This document shows positions 15,320 through 24,167 of a DNA stretch of 36,599 nt, in pieces. This DNA is from Geobacteraceae bacterium (GTDB lineage: Bacteria > Desulfobacterota > Desulfuromonadia > Geobacterales > Geobacteraceae), in NCBI GenBank assembly GCA_025356035.1, contig JANXYN010000050.1, positions 1-36,599 on the forward strand. The letters run 5' to 3'. Under the pieces are notes generated by a model. It was not told the origin of the DNA, did no database searches, and saw only the letters and a program-made list of their open reading frames with translations. Position 1 is the first letter of the stretch. Each line of letters starts with the position of its first letter. The position numbers and the translations under genes are program-made.

Positions 15320-15541
15320 TCAGCATCCCTCCATCACGGCAGATTTTGCATGGAGCCGGCTATCGTCCGGCTGCGGCAGCTCGGTTAAAGGTATCTCGGT
15401 AGCGATGGCCAGAAGCAGGGCGTTTGTCTCTGCTGCAACGCCGGCCGGGCTGGTAATGCTGACAGTCCCGCTGCCCCCATCGACGGTGGTCATGGTGGCA
15501 AGACCGTCGTACGCCTCGATGGTGAATTTCAGGTAAGCCAT
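15320..15541 (-). CDS. Small DUF4911-like protein
   Basis: This is a 73-residue acidic protein without signal or membrane segment. From its pattern (a beta strand with aromatic residues at the start, MTTVDGGSGTV in the middle and a short leucine-rich helix) I think it is the DUF4911 family, recalled from gene neighbourhoods with tldD and not checked. The ATG at 15541 follows AAGG. An in-frame alternative further upstream gives an unlikely basic N-terminus. Its stop is 3 bases from the tldD start, so the two are translationally linked. Confidence 0.65.
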   Translation of the reverse strand: MAYLKFTIEAYDGLATMTTVDGGSGTVSITSPAGVAAETNALLLAIATEIPLTELPQPDDSRLHAKSAVMEGC

Positions 15542-15625
15542 GTCATGACGCCTTAGCTGGAAATATCTGGTTACCTGGATGGCCAAAACGAACTCCGTCT
15601 GAGGATGCCTCTCGATAACTAACGT

Positions 15626-16546
15626 TCAGGCAGGGGAGTGTGGCTGGTTGGGTGCGCCCTGCAGTGCCACTGTGCCGGCACGGCCTGCAATCTCCCCCAT
15701 GTTGAGAGCGCAGTGGGGCGGGTTGGTAGCCTTGGCGGTCGCTGCTGCTTCAGCGAGCGTAATAAAGCGCGCCTCCTTGGCCTGCAGGCGCTGCAATAGA
15801 TCGATGAAGACCGGCGCCAGCTTTCCTCCCTCCAGTTCTGCGTGAATGGTATGGACGTTGAGGCCGGGCGTGAGCAGCGAAAGGTAGCGGTCGTTGATGG
15901 TTTCAGCGGTGATGCCGTCCTGGCCGAGAAGTTCGTCCATGGTCGGGAGCGTGGTGGGAACCTGCAGGGTGTTGAAACGCTTGCCGCCGAGCACCGGTAG
16001 AAATGGCATACTCCCTCGCGCGTCGCTGCAGTAATCGAGGGCGAGGGCGTCCTGAATTTCCAGCGAGTCGGCCGATACTGTCCACCCTGGAGCTGCGGTG
16101 GTTCTGGCCCGGAAGCCCATGATCTCCTCGAACAGCGAGGCGGCCCGGCCCAGTTCCATGACTGTCACCTGTTTTGGCAGGTAGGGGAGGAGGTCATGCC
16201 ACTTCACGTGATCCCAGCAGTGAATGCCAACCTCATGCCCCATGGCCTTGGTCCGGCGCAGGATGTCGGGAAAGGAGCCGGCAATCTTCGGCGGAGGGAG
16301 TAGGGTGCCGTAGAGCATGGTTTTGATACCGTAAAGGGACGGCGCGCCGGTGCGCAACATCTTGCGCAGAAAGCCGGGACGGGTGAAGATGCGGCGGATG
16401 GCCTTTCCCGAGTTGTCCGGGCCCATGGAAAAATAGAAGGTGGCCCGGATGCCAAAGCCTTCCAGGATCTCCAGCAGGCGAGGAACTCCGTCCCGGGTGC
16501 CGGCATAGGTGTCCACATCTACTTTGAGAGCGATAGTGGGGGGCAT
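15626..16546 (-). CDS. arnD: 4-deoxy-4-formamido-L-arabinose-phosphoundecaprenol deformylase ArnD
   Basis: This 306-residue polysaccharide-deacetylase-family enzyme removes the formyl group from undecaprenyl-phosphate L-Ara4FN, giving the lipid-linked L-Ara4N donor. ArnD hallmarks are clear: KVDVDTYAGTRDGVP at the start (Asp9, Asp11), FYFSMGPDNSG, KMLRTGAPSLYG, and the metal-site block HEVGIHCWDHVKWHD. No signal peptide is seen, so it probably acts at the cytoplasmic membrane surface. The ATG at 16546 follows AGGA. It lies at the end of the arn string, separated from the decarboxylase gene by a 72-base gap with a hairpin. It is followed by the DUF4911-like gene and tldD. Confidence 0.95.
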   Translation of the reverse strand: MPPTIALKVDVDTYAGTRDGVPRLLEILEGFGIRATFYFSMGPDNSGKAIRRIFTRPGFLRKMLRTGAPSLYGIKTMLYGTLLPPPKIAGSFPDILRRTKAMGHEVGIHCWDHVKWHDLLPYLPKQVTVMELGRAASLFEEIMGFRARTTAAPGWTVSADSLEIQDALALDYCSDARGSMPFLPVLGGKRFNTLQVPTTLPTMDELLGQDGITAETINDRYLSLLTPGLNVHTIHAELEGGKLAPVFIDLLQRLQAKEARFITLAEAAATAKATNPPHCALNMGEIAGRAGTVALQGAPNQPHSPA

Positions 16547-16560
16547 AGAGGTTTTCCTAA

Positions 16561-16609
16561 GCGGAAGGCTGAAGAACGGAAGAAAAGTCTATCCTTTCCC
16601 GCCTTCCGC
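16561..16609. repeat. Intercistronic inverted repeat between ArnA-decarboxylase and arnD genes
   Basis: GCGGAAGGC (16561-16569) is the exact reverse complement of GCCTTCCGC (16601-16609), and flanking AA and TT add pairs beyond a two-base bulge. The 31-base loop also contains GGAA and TTCC words. No T tract follows on either strand, so it could act in mRNA processing rather than termination. Confidence 0.6.
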
Positions 16610-16618
16610 GCTTATGTG

Positions 16619-17659
16619 CTACAGCAGATGCTCAATCTTTTCCCGCTCTTCCACCAGGTAGAAGTCGAGGGTTTTCCTGAGTGCTTCGTCGATACCGGTC
16701 AGCGGCTGCCAGCCAAGTTTGTCCTTGGCCATTTTCACCGACGGGACACGGGTCAGCATGTCTTGATACCCCTTGCCATAGAAGCTGTCGGAACTCACTT
16801 CGATGATCTGGCACTTTTCTGCCTTGTCCCGGTACTGGGGATATTCCTTGACCAGGTCCCGCAGCTTGTGGGCCAGCTCTTTCACTGATAGGTCGTTGAC
16901 GGGGTTGCCGATGTTGAAGATGCCACTGGTGGCGTTGCCGTTTTTGTTCTCGATGATCCGCATCAGGCAGTCAATGCCGTCCTCTACATAAGTGAAGGAA
17001 CGGCGCTGGTTGCCGCCGTCCACGAGCTGAATCGGCTCGCCCGCCAGGATGTTGTAGAGGAACTGGGTAAGGACCCGCGAGCTCCCTTCCTTGGCGGTGG
17101 AGATGGAGTCAAGTTTCGGCCCGATCCAGTTGAACGGGCGGAACAGGGTGTACTGCAGTCCTTCATGTTCGCCGTATGCGTAGATGACCCGGTCGAGCAT
17201 CTGCTTGGCGCAGGAATAGATCCAGCGTTCCTTGTTGATGGGGCCGAGCATGAGGGGTGAGTTTTCTTCGTCGAACTCCCGGTCCGGGCTCATCCCGTAC
17301 ACTTCGGAGGTGGAGGGGAAGATGACCCGCTTCTTGTATTTGACACACTGGCGGATGATCTTCAGGTTCTCCTCGAAATCTAGCTCGAAGACCCGGAGCG
17401 GGTCCTTGACATAGGTGACCGGGGTGGCAATCGCCACCAGCGGCAGGACCACATCGCACTTCTTGATGTTGTACTCGATCCACTCCTTGTTGATGGTGAT
17501 GTCCCCTTCAAGGAAGTGGAAACGTGGATTGCCCATCGAGTGCTCCAGCTTGTCGGTGCTCATGTCGAGGCCGTAGACCTCCCATTCGGTGGTATCGAGG
17601 ATCCGCCTGGTGAGGGCATTGCCGATGAAGCCGTTGACGCCTAGTATAAGTACTTTCAT
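16619..17659 (-). CDS. arnA: UDP-glucuronic acid decarboxylase (ArnA C-terminal half as a separate gene)
   Basis: This 346-residue short-chain dehydrogenase oxidatively decarboxylates UDP-glucuronate to UDP-4-keto-pentose, the first committed L-Ara4N step. It matches the C-terminal half of E. coli ArnA along its length: GVNGFIG (7-13) for [22 protein letters not shown] (Ser118, Glu119), the catalytic Tyr148/Lys152 pair in YSCAK, and [13 protein letters not shown] with the arginine needed for decarboxylation. It is a free-standing gene, with the formyltransferase encoded separately upstream. I chose the ATG at 17659, preceded by AAGGAG. The frame stays open to 17854 only because it runs through a palindromic repeat. 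Confidence 0.93.
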   Translation of the reverse strand: MKVLILGVNGFIGNALTRRILDTTEWEVYGLDMSTDKLEHSMGNPRFHFLEGDITINKEWIEYNIKKCDVVLPLVAIATPVTYVKDPLRVFELDFEENLKIIRQCVKYKKRVIFPSTSEVYGMSPDREFDEENSPLMLGPINKERWIYSCAKQMLDRVIYAYGEHEGLQYTLFRPFNWIGPKLDSISTAKEGSSRVLTQFLYNILAGEPIQLVDGGNQRRSFTYVEDGIDCLMRIIENKNGNATSGIFNIGNPVNDLSVKELAHKLRDLVKEYPQYRDKAEKCQIIEVSSDSFYGKGYQDMLTRVPSVKMAKDKLGWQPLTGIDEALRKTLDFYLVEEREKIEHLL

Positions 17660-17679
17660 GTTCGAGTTTCTCCTTGGGG

Positions 17680-17801
17680 ACGGCTTCGATAATGGGCCGT
17701 CTGCGGCGTTGCGCTCCGGGCCGTGACGCTCAACGTACTGATCGTACGCCTCGCATCCCGGTCCTCGCGCGCCTTGCATAGGTTGCCATTCTCGAAGCCG
17801 G
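17680..17801. repeat. Palindromic intergenic element, TGCAAGGC family, copy 2
   Basis: The ends CGGCTTCGATAATGG and CCATTCTCGAAGCCG are near-perfect inverted repeats. The minus strand contains TATGCAAGGCGCGCG and GCGCAACGCCGCAG, and the centre is the palindrome CGTAC-TGATC-GTACG. It fills the gap between the formyltransferase and decarboxylase genes. Confidence 0.8.
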
Positions 17802-17810
17802 TTGGTTTTT

Positions 17811-18725
17811 TTATAAATTCTGGAATTGGGATGCCGGAATATCCCGTTCTGCAACGAAAGCGGCAGTAGAAACTTCGTTATTCCCTTCTATCTGCAGTGA
17901 GCGGATCTCCAGGAGTCCTTGTCCAGTCCCTACCAGCAGCGGGCTCTGCGAGATTATGCGACCCGGCTCGCCGTTACCCTCCACCGGCCAGGCTTGCCAG
18001 ATGATGACTTTTTCCCCCTCTAGCCAGGTGAAGGCGCCGGGGTAGGGGTGGGTCACGCCACGGATCAGGTTGTAGATCTCTGTGGCGGATTTTGTCCAGT
18101 CGATGAGGCCGTCGGCCGGCTTTCTGCCGCCGAAGTAGCTCCCTGCCTTCAAGTCCATCGGGATGCGCGGGGCCTTGCCATCACGCAGCATCGGCCAGGA
18201 GCGGGCGATTACCGTGACCGCTGCCTCGGTGACCTTGTTGAACACGTCAAAGGCAGTATCGGTAAAGGCGATGGCCACCTTTTCCCGGTCGACGATCTCG
18301 CCGGCGTCCGGCTTTTCCACCATATAGTGGAGGGTGGCGCCGGTCTCGGTTTCGCCGTTGATGACTGCCCAGTTGACCGGCACCCGCCCCCGATATTTGG
18401 GGAGATAGGAGCCGTGCAGGTTGAGGGCACCTCTCTCGGGGATAGCGAGGACCGCCGGTTTGATCATGTTCCGGTAGTAGAAGGAGAGGATGAAACCCGG
18501 GGCGATCTCCCGGAGCAGCTCCATATTCTCCGGCAGGTTGATGTCGCTGGTCAGGACCTTTATGCCGTGTCGCTCGGCCAGCTGCCGGACCGAGCTGAAC
18601 CAGATCTCCTCAGTGGGGGAGTCCTCGTGAGTGAAGACCAGCTTAACATCGGCCCCCTGGCGCAGCAGTTCCTCCAGACAGCGGTAGCCCACATTGTGGT
18701 AGGCGCAGACGACTATTTTGCCCAT
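17811..18725 (-). CDS. arnA: UDP-L-Ara4N formyltransferase (ArnA N-terminal half as a separate gene)
   Basis: This 304-residue enzyme uses 10-formyltetrahydrofolate to N-formylate UDP-L-Ara4N. It corresponds to the N-terminal half of E. coli ArnA, and the catalytic residues fall at the same numbers: Asn102 and His104 in [13 protein letters not shown], and Asp140 in [12 protein letters not shown]-terminal Fmt-like domain follows (about 205-300, [14 protein letters not shown]). The ATG at 18725 has AAAGGG just upstream. Because the decarboxylase is encoded by another gene, the hexameric fused ArnA of enterobacteria is replaced by two proteins here. Repeat elements occupy both flanking gaps. Confidence 0.93.
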   Translation of the reverse strand: MGKIVVCAYHNVGYRCLEELLRQGADVKLVFTHEDSPTEEIWFSSVRQLAERHGIKVLTSDINLPENMELLREIAPGFILSFYYRNMIKPAVLAIPERGALNLHGSYLPKYRGRVPVNWAVINGETETGATLHYMVEKPDAGEIVDREKVAIAFTDTAFDVFNKVTEAAVTVIARSWPMLRDGKAPRIPMDLKAGSYFGGRKPADGLIDWTKSATEIYNLIRGVTHPYPGAFTWLEGEKVIIWQAWPVEGNGEPGRIISQSPLLVGTGQGLLEIRSLQIEGNNEVSTAAFVAERDIPASQFQNL

Positions 18726-18741
18726 GAAACCCTTTCAATTC

Positions 18742-18905
18742 TGCCACAGAGACACAGAGGCACGGAGAAAACCTTTGAAAAAAATGAAGAACGAAGCATC
18801 AAGACAAAAAAACAACCGCTGTATAGTTAAAACCAAATTCGTTTCGTTTACCTTCGGCCTCTCTAGTATCCAGTTTTTTCTCTGTGTCTCAGTGTCTCTG
18901 TGGCA
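18742..18905. repeat. Inverted-end intergenic element, CCACAGAGACACAGAGG type
   Basis: The left end TGCCACAGAGACACAGAGG and the right end (reverse complement) TGCCACAGAGACACTGAGA are inverted copies, both running on into CACNGAGAAAA. Each arm is itself built from repeats of about 8-9 bases (CACAGAGA, CACAGAGG, CACGGAGA). The 164-base unit fills the gap between arnC and the formyltransferase gene and holds no ORF worth calling. Confidence 0.85.
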
Positions 18906-18916
18906 GGTGTTGACGG

Positions 18917-19855
18917 TTATTCCCCAAAGCCATGCACCCTACGAATCACGTAGCGCGGCCTTCTCCGCACTTCCTGGTAGACCCGGCCTACGTATTCTCC
19001 CACCAGGCCGATGCCGAAGATGACGATGCCGATCAGAAAGAAGAGGATGGCGAACAGGGTGAAGACCCCCTCCACCTCGGCTCCCACGACGAAGCGCCGG
19101 ACCAGCAGGAACAGGGCGAACAGCACGGAAAAGCAGGAAGTGACGATCCCCATCAGGGCAAAGAGCTGCAGCGGCACCACCGAAAAGCCGGTCATCAGGT
19201 CGAAGTTGAGCCGGATCAGCTTGTAGAGCGAGTATTTGCTCTCCCCTTCGGCCCGTTCGGCATGGGCCACCAGCACTTCGCTCGGGTTGGAGGCGAAGGT
19301 CTGGGCCAGGGCGGGGATGAAGGTGGTGGTCTCCTGGCAGCGGTTGATGTTGTCGACGATGTTGCGGTGATAGGCGCGCAGCATGCAGCCGTAGTCGCTC
19401 ATCCGCATGCCGGTCATCTTGTTGGTGGAGATATTGACGATGCGCGAGGCAAGCCTGCGGAACAGGGTGTCCTGCCGGCTTTGCCGGACGCTCCCCACCA
19501 CGTCGTGCCCTTTTTCCACCTCGGCCACCAGCTTCGGGATTTCTTCCGGCGGGTTTTGCAGGTCGGCATCGAGGGTGACGACAATCTCGCCGGTGCTCTT
19601 TTCAAAGGCGGCGAGAATGGCCATGTGCTGGCCGAAGTTGCCATTGAACTCCACTACCTTCACTTCCTGGTGCGCGTTGGCCAGTCCCTTGAGGATCTCC
19701 ATGGAGCGGTCGCGGGAGCCGTCGTCGGTGAAGATGATCTCGAATGGCTTGCCGGTCCCCTGCATGACCGGGTAAAGCCGCTCGAACAAAGGCCGGATGT
19801 TCAGCTCTTCGTTGTAGACCGGGATGACGATGGAGATATAAGGTTTTTGTGACAT
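18917..19855 (-). CDS. arnC: Undecaprenyl-phosphate 4-deoxy-4-formamido-L-arabinose transferase ArnC
   Basis: This 312-residue family 2 glycosyltransferase moves L-Ara4FN from UDP to undecaprenyl phosphate. The GT-A domain shows IVIPVYNEE (9-17), TDDGSRD (43-49) and the metal-binding Asp96-Ala-Asp98 (LDADLQNPPEE), and the acceptor-site RAEGESKYS lies near residue 205. Two membrane segments follow (about 231-252 and 266-287), giving the usual ArnC topology at the inner membrane. The ATG at 19855 is preceded by AAGGA. It follows arnB and precedes the formyltransferase gene, as expected for the pathway. Dpm-type mannosyl or glucosyl transferases look similar, but context favours ArnC. Confidence 0.9.
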   Translation of the reverse strand: MSQKPYISIVIPVYNEELNIRPLFERLYPVMQGTGKPFEIIFTDDGSRDRSMEILKGLANAHQEVKVVEFNGNFGQHMAILAAFEKSTGEIVVTLDADLQNPPEEIPKLVAEVEKGHDVVGSVRQSRQDTLFRRLASRIVNISTNKMTGMRMSDYGCMLRAYHRNIVDNINRCQETTTFIPALAQTFASNPSEVLVAHAERAEGESKYSLYKLIRLNFDLMTGFSVVPLQLFALMGIVTSCFSVLFALFLLVRRFVVGAEVEGVFTLFAILFFLIGIVIFGIGLVGEYVGRVYQEVRRRPRYVIRRVHGFGE

Positions 19856-19869
19856 GTGGTTATATCCTT

Positions 19870-19917
19870 GTAGGGGCGGACGGCGTCCGCCCTGGGCGCA
19901 TGCAATGCGCCTCTACG
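19870..19917. repeat. Double hairpin of the GTAGGGGC type
   Basis: GGGCGGAC pairs with GTCCGCCC around GGC, then GGCGCAT pairs with ATGCGCC around GCA. GTAGGGGC on the left faces GCCTCTAC on the right, so two copies stand head to head. It fills the 64-base gap between arnB and arnC and touches the arnC ribosome site. Confidence 0.8.
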
Positions 19918-19919
19918 TA

Positions 19920-21083
19920 TTATTTCCGGTTCCGCGCGATCACGTCCTTTACCGCCTCCACCACGTCGCTGGCGTCGTCCATGGTCATCTTCGGGAAAAG
20001 CGGCAGTGACAGGATCCGGTCCGAGGCGTAATCGGCGTTGGGGAGGTCGCCTGTCTTGATGCTCAAGGCTTCCCGATAATATGGGTGATGGTGGATCGCC
20101 TTATAGTGGAGCCCGCTGCCGATGTTCAGCTTCTTCAGCTCCGCCATGAACTGGTCCCGGTCGATGCTAAGCTGTTCGACACGAACCAGGGGCGTATAGA
20201 GGTGCCAGGCATGACGCTGCTCGTAGCCAGCGTAGGCAGGCCTGGCCAGTTCAGCCACGTCGGCGAAGGCGGCGTTGTAAAACTCGGCGATTTCGGTCCG
20301 TTTGGCGATAAAGCCGTCCAGCTTCGGGAGCTGATGGATGCCAAGGGCGGCCTGGATGTCCATCATGTTGTACTTGAAGCCGGGGAGGAGGATCTCGTAG
20401 TTGGGGTTGCCGGTGGCGGAGAAGCGCTTCCAGGCTTCCCTGCTCATGCCGTGGAACTTGAGGAGAGAGATCTCTTCCGCCAGGGTCTCGTCTGGCGTGC
20501 AGACCATCCCCCCTTCGCCGGTGGTGATGTTTTTGTTGGGGTGGAAGGAGAATATGGAGATGGAGTCGAGGGAGCCGATCTTCTCCCCCTTGTATTCGGT
20601 GCCGGCGGCATGGGCCGCATCTTCGATGACAGTCAGGTTGAACTCTTTGGCCAGGGCGAAGATGGCATCCATGTCGCATGGCTGGCCGGCGAAATGGACC
20701 GGGATAATCGCCCTGGTGTTAGGAGTAATCTTGGCGCGGATCGCCGCGGCATCGATGTTGAGCGTTCCCGGCTCGATGTCGACCAGGACCGGCGTGGCGC
20801 CGCAGAGGATGACCATGCTGACCGTGGAGGCAAAGGTCATGGGGGTGGTAATCACCTCGTCCCCTTCCTTGAGGCGCAAGGCAAGGAGGGTGAGGTGCAG
20901 CCCGGCAGTGGCCGAACTGAGGGGGACCGCGTACTTGGCACCGACGTAGGCCTTGAAATCGTCTTCGAAGCGTTTCACCTTCGGTCCGGTGGTGATCCAC
21001 CCGGATTTCAGGGAATCGACCACCTCGTTGATCTCGTCATCCCCGATGGTGGGGGTGGAAAACGGCAGAAACTCCTTGCGCAA
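19920..21083 (-). CDS. arnB: UDP-4-keto-pentose aminotransferase ArnB
   Basis: This 387-residue pyridoxal-phosphate enzyme of the DegT/DnrJ/EryC1 family transfers an amino group from glutamate to UDP-4-keto-pentose, making UDP-L-Ara4N. The cofactor lysine is Lys184 in SFHPNKNITTGEGG, and the upstream ED-AAHA-GT motif (154-162) binds the ring. The start MRKEFLPFSTPTIGDDEI resembles ArnB closely. Family members for other sugars look alike, so the specific call leans on the surrounding arn genes. Translation begins at a TTG at 21083 with a strong AGGAGGAGG ribosome site 6 bases upstream. arnT lies 90 bases upstream on the same strand. Confidence 0.9.
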   Translation of the reverse strand: MRKEFLPFSTPTIGDDEINEVVDSLKSGWITTGPKVKRFEDDFKAYVGAKYAVPLSSATAGLHLTLLALRLKEGDEVITTPMTFASTVSMVILCGATPVLVDIEPGTLNIDAAAIRAKITPNTRAIIPVHFAGQPCDMDAIFALAKEFNLTVIEDAAHAAGTEYKGEKIGSLDSISIFSFHPNKNITTGEGGMVCTPDETLAEEISLLKFHGMSREAWKRFSATGNPNYEILLPGFKYNMMDIQAALGIHQLPKLDGFIAKRTEIAEFYNAAFADVAELARPAYAGYEQRHAWHLYTPLVRVEQLSIDRDQFMAELKKLNIGSGLHYKAIHHHPYYREALSIKTGDLPNADYASDRILSLPLFPKMTMDDASDVVEAVKDVIARNRK

Positions 21084-21173
21084 CGCGCACCTCCTCCTGT
21101 GTAAGCAACTGAACGACTGCTATATATGGCACAAAATTGCCCGGATGCCAAGCGGTTAATGCAAATTTGTTGC

Positions 21174-22838
21174 TCAGTGGTTGGTGACGAGCACTTTGTT
21201 CCCCTTCTCACCGAGGAGAGTGACCGGCGTTTTGACGGCACTGCGCATCCGGTCCAGCTCTTGCTTGTCGATCAGGACGTAGAGCGGGGTGGGGGAGTCC
21301 CAGAGCCGGTTGAATCCGGCACGGTCGATGAACCAGGCCGACTGGTCGCCCTGCTCGCTGCCGAACTTGAGCTCGCCCATGTCGCCAACCACCACCACCC
21401 GCCGCTGGGAATAAAAGGGGAGGCTTTGGTCATAGCCATTGTAACTGATGACGAGAGCCCCTTCTTCGGCTTTCTCCCGAACCAGCAGCGCCAGCTCCTT
21501 CATGCTCTTTTTTGCGGCGATTCTCTCCAGGAGGAGCGGCGGTCCGACAATGCCGAGCAGGTACGAGCAACAGCAGATCGCGATAAACATGGCAATCAGC
21601 TGGCCCTTCCTGAGGGCGATGAATGAGAACATCCCCTCCAGGAGAAATATTGTCCCCATGACTAATCCGCTAACGGGGGTGAGCTGCGGGCGGGGTGCAA
21701 GATGCGGATACACAATCAGGGCCGCACCAATAAGGGTAAAAGCTGTGGCAAGCAGGTAGCCAGAAATACGCAGTCCCCGTGACTCCCGGTCAAAGGCTCT
21801 GGAGAAGGTTTCTCCCATCAGGAGCGCCAGAGCCGGGAAGATTGGCAGGATGTAGGGAATCAGCTTGGAATTAGATTTGGAGAAAAAGATGAAGATGATG
21901 GCGGCCCAGAGGACCAGGAAGAGCCGGGCATCTGCAAGTGGCAGCTTTCTCTCCCGCCAGATCCCCAGCAAGGAAACGGGGATAAAAAAGGACCAGGGGA
22001 GCATGGTGCCGAACAGCACCGGGATGAAGAACCAGAATGGCTGGTAACGGCCATGTACCTTGGTGAGGAAGCGCTGAAAGTGCTCGTGGATGAAAAAAAA
22101 GCGGGCGAACTCCGGGTTCTGCAGTGAGACGAGGATGAACCAGGGGGCGCAGACCAACAGAAACAGCAGGGTGCCGGTCAGCAGGCGCATCTCTTTCAGC
22201 AGGCGCCAGTGCTTGCTGACCAATAGGTAACAGAAGATGATGGCGCCGGGGAGGACGATGCCGATCAGCCCCTTGGCCAGCACAGCCAGGGCGGCAAAAA
22301 GGTAAAACAGATAGTAGTACAACCGCTTGCGTGGTTCGTTATCACGGGTTGCAACCGCGTAAAAGCCGAGGCAGGCGGTCAGGCAGAAGGTGAGGGTCAT
22401 GTCGGTGAAGTTGATGCGGGCCTGGACCAGATAGCCGGTGGCTGTGCCAAGAATCAGGGCGGCGAGGAGGCCTTGCCGCCGGCCGAACAGCTTGCGGCCA
22501 AGATGGTAGGTGAGGAGCACGCCGAGCAGGCCGCACAAGGTGCCGGCAAAGCGGGCGGCGAATTCGTTCTGGCCGAAGACGCTGAACGATAAGGCATTCA
22601 GCCAGTAATGGAGTGGTGGTTTTTCAAAATACTTGACGTAATTGAGATGGGGGGTGATGAAATCGCCCAGCTCCAGCATTTCCCGGGGGATCTCCCCATA
22701 GCGGCTCTCGTCAGGATCCAGTAAGGGAAGTCGGCTAAGCAGCTGGAAAAAAGCGACGGCGAAGGTCAGAAACAGCAGGGTGAGGTCCCGCCGGGAACTC
22801 CCTTCGCGGCTGGTGAGAAACTCGGTAATTAATTTCAT
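21174..22838 (-). CDS. arnT: Lipid A L-Ara4N transferase ArnT
   Basis: This 554-residue polytopic inner-membrane glycosyltransferase (GT83/PMT fold) moves L-Ara4N from undecaprenyl phosphate to lipid A phosphates on the periplasmic face, lowering the negative charge of the outer membrane. The first periplasmic loop carries the catalytic signature LLDPDESRYGEIPREM (about residues 32-47) and FEKPPLHYWLNA. About twelve hydrophobic segments follow, and a soluble C-terminal domain begins near residue 440. The ATG at 22838 has AAGGA 9 bases upstream. The frame is open further upstream, but that stretch lies within the U32 gene. It follows the U32 gene by 62 bases. Confidence 0.92.
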   Translation of the reverse strand: MKLITEFLTSREGSSRRDLTLLFLTFAVAFFQLLSRLPLLDPDESRYGEIPREMLELGDFITPHLNYVKYFEKPPLHYWLNALSFSVFGQNEFAARFAGTLCGLLGVLLTYHLGRKLFGRRQGLLAALILGTATGYLVQARINFTDMTLTFCLTACLGFYAVATRDNEPRKRLYYYLFYLFAALAVLAKGLIGIVLPGAIIFCYLLVSKHWRLLKEMRLLTGTLLFLLVCAPWFILVSLQNPEFARFFFIHEHFQRFLTKVHGRYQPFWFFIPVLFGTMLPWSFFIPVSLLGIWRERKLPLADARLFLVLWAAIIFIFFSKSNSKLIPYILPIFPALALLMGETFSRAFDRESRGLRISGYLLATAFTLIGAALIVYPHLAPRPQLTPVSGLVMGTIFLLEGMFSFIALRKGQLIAMFIAICCCSYLLGIVGPPLLLERIAAKKSMKELALLVREKAEEGALVISYNGYDQSLPFYSQRRVVVVGDMGELKFGSEQGDQSAWFIDRAGFNRLWDSPTPLYVLIDKQELDRMRSAVKTPVTLLGEKGNKVLVTNH

Positions 22839-22900
22839 TAGAGTGGTTCCTTTCCACTTATTTTCAGCGGCGTCAAGATCGGTGCGCACGCCGTCTACTT

Positions 22901-24136
22901 CTACGGAGCTTTCTTTTCGCGCCGGAGCAGATCGTACTCGGCCACCGGGAAGGGGACTCGCACCTTGATCCTTTGGTTCGGGTGGGCAGTCGGCAGGGTG
23001 ACACCACCGGCAGCGGTAGTTCCGCCGAGCAGCTCCATCTCGCTGACCAGCCACTGGTTCGACAGCATGCCGCGGCCGATAAACTCCACCGTTTCCCCCT
23101 CCTGCAGCCGGTTCCTCACCTCCACTACCACCGTGCCGTCGGCGCAGACCTCTTCCACAATCCCGACAAAATCGTGACTTCGGATATAACTTGACTGGTA
23201 TTGGTGATCCACGTCCCGGGGGGGGCCGAGAAAAAAACCGGTGGTGTAGCCGCGATGGCTGATCTTGCAGAGCTCCGCCAGCCATTCCGGTCGGCAGCGG
23301 TAGCTATCCGGCTCGTCAAAGTAGCTATCGATGGCTTCCCGGTAGACCCTGACCACTGCCGCCACGTAGTTGATCCCCTTCATCCGCCCCTCGATCTTCA
23401 GCGAGTCGATCCCGCAGCTCACCAGTTCCGGCAGGTACTGGAGCAGGCAGAGATCCTTGGAGTTGAAGATAAAGGTGCCGTTGGCATCCTCCATGACCGG
23501 GAAATATTCACCCAGCCTGGTTTCTTCGACCAGGGCATAGCTCCAGCGGCAGGGCTGGGCGCATTCCCCCTTGTTGGCGTTCCGGCCGGCCATGACGCTG
23601 GAGAGGAGGCAACGGCCTGAATAGGAGATGCACATGGCGCCATGGACGAACGCTTCCAGCTCGATGGCGCTCCGTTCCCGGACCTCGCGCATGGCGTCAA
23701 GGGACATTTCCCTGGCCAGGTTGATGCGGGATACCCCCTGCTTCTGCCAAAACAGGGCGCTTTTCCAGTTGGTGGTGTTGGCCTGGGTTGAGAGGTGTAG
23801 CGCCCGCCCCGGAGAGATGTCGCGAACCATTTCCAGAACGCCGGGGTCCGCAATTATGTATGCGTCGAACGGGATTTGCGCCACCTCTTCCAGGTAGCGA
23901 CCGAGTCCCGGCAGATCACCATTGTCAGGGAAGCTGTTGACGGTAAGGTAGCACTTGACCCTTCGGTCGTGCGAGTACTGTACAGCCTCTGCCAGCTCAT
24001 GCAGGGTGAAGTTGTCGGCGAGGTTCCGCAGGCCATAGGCCTTGCCACCGAGATAGACCGCATCTGCGCCATAATGGATCGCGATCTTCAGTTTTTCCAT
24101 GTTTCCTGCGGGAGCAAGAAGTTCGGGCTTTTTCAC
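22901..24136 (-). CDS. U32 family peptidase / tRNA hydroxylation protein (TrhP-like)
   Basis: This protein of about 411 residues is a U32-family member. It opens with KKPELLAPAGNMEKLK and ADAVYLGG, and it contains the cysteine block YSGRCLLSS..GRNANKGECAQPCRW, which resembles E. coli TrhP (YegQ) and Bacillus TrhP1/TrhP2, factors needed for 5-hydroxyuridine formation at tRNA position 34. The shorter C-terminal domain fits TrhP rather than the rRNA-acting RlhA. I place the start at the GTG at 24136. Another GTG at 24148 is possible. The frame runs on to 24304 only by passing through a repeat element. It is the first gene of the minus-strand string that contains arn. Confidence 0.85.
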   Translation of the reverse strand: MKKPELLAPAGNMEKLKIAIHYGADAVYLGGKAYGLRNLADNFTLHELAEAVQYSHDRRVKCYLTVNSFPDNGDLPGLGRYLEEVAQIPFDAYIIADPGVLEMVRDISPGRALHLSTQANTTNWKSALFWQKQGVSRINLAREMSLDAMREVRERSAIELEAFVHGAMCISYSGRCLLSSVMAGRNANKGECAQPCRWSYALVEETRLGEYFPVMEDANGTFIFNSKDLCLLQYLPELVSCGIDSLKIEGRMKGINYVAAVVRVYREAIDSYFDEPDSYRCRPEWLAELCKISHRGYTTGFFLGPPRDVDHQYQSSYIRSHDFVGIVEEVCADGTVVVEVRNRLQEGETVEFIGRGMLSNQWLVSEMELLGGTTAAGGVTLPTAHPNQRIKVRVPFPVAEYDLLRREKKAP

Positions 24137-24167
24137 GGGGGCGTCCACATCCTGGGCGGGTCGATTA

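Noticed and set aside
18726-18916. sRNA gene in the arnC-formyltransferase gap
   Set aside because: The structure is explained by inverted ends of a repeat family, and there is no promoter or terminator of its own.
18932-19852. Long + strand ORF (306 residues) opposite arnC
   Set aside because: It is a full mirror of the arnC gene, rich in His, Gly and Asp as antisense frames of GC-rich genes are, with no recognisable domain.
20085-21104. Long + strand ORF (339 residues) opposite arnB
   Set aside because: It is an antisense shadow of arnB. arnB has the PLP-lysine motif and a strong ribosome site.
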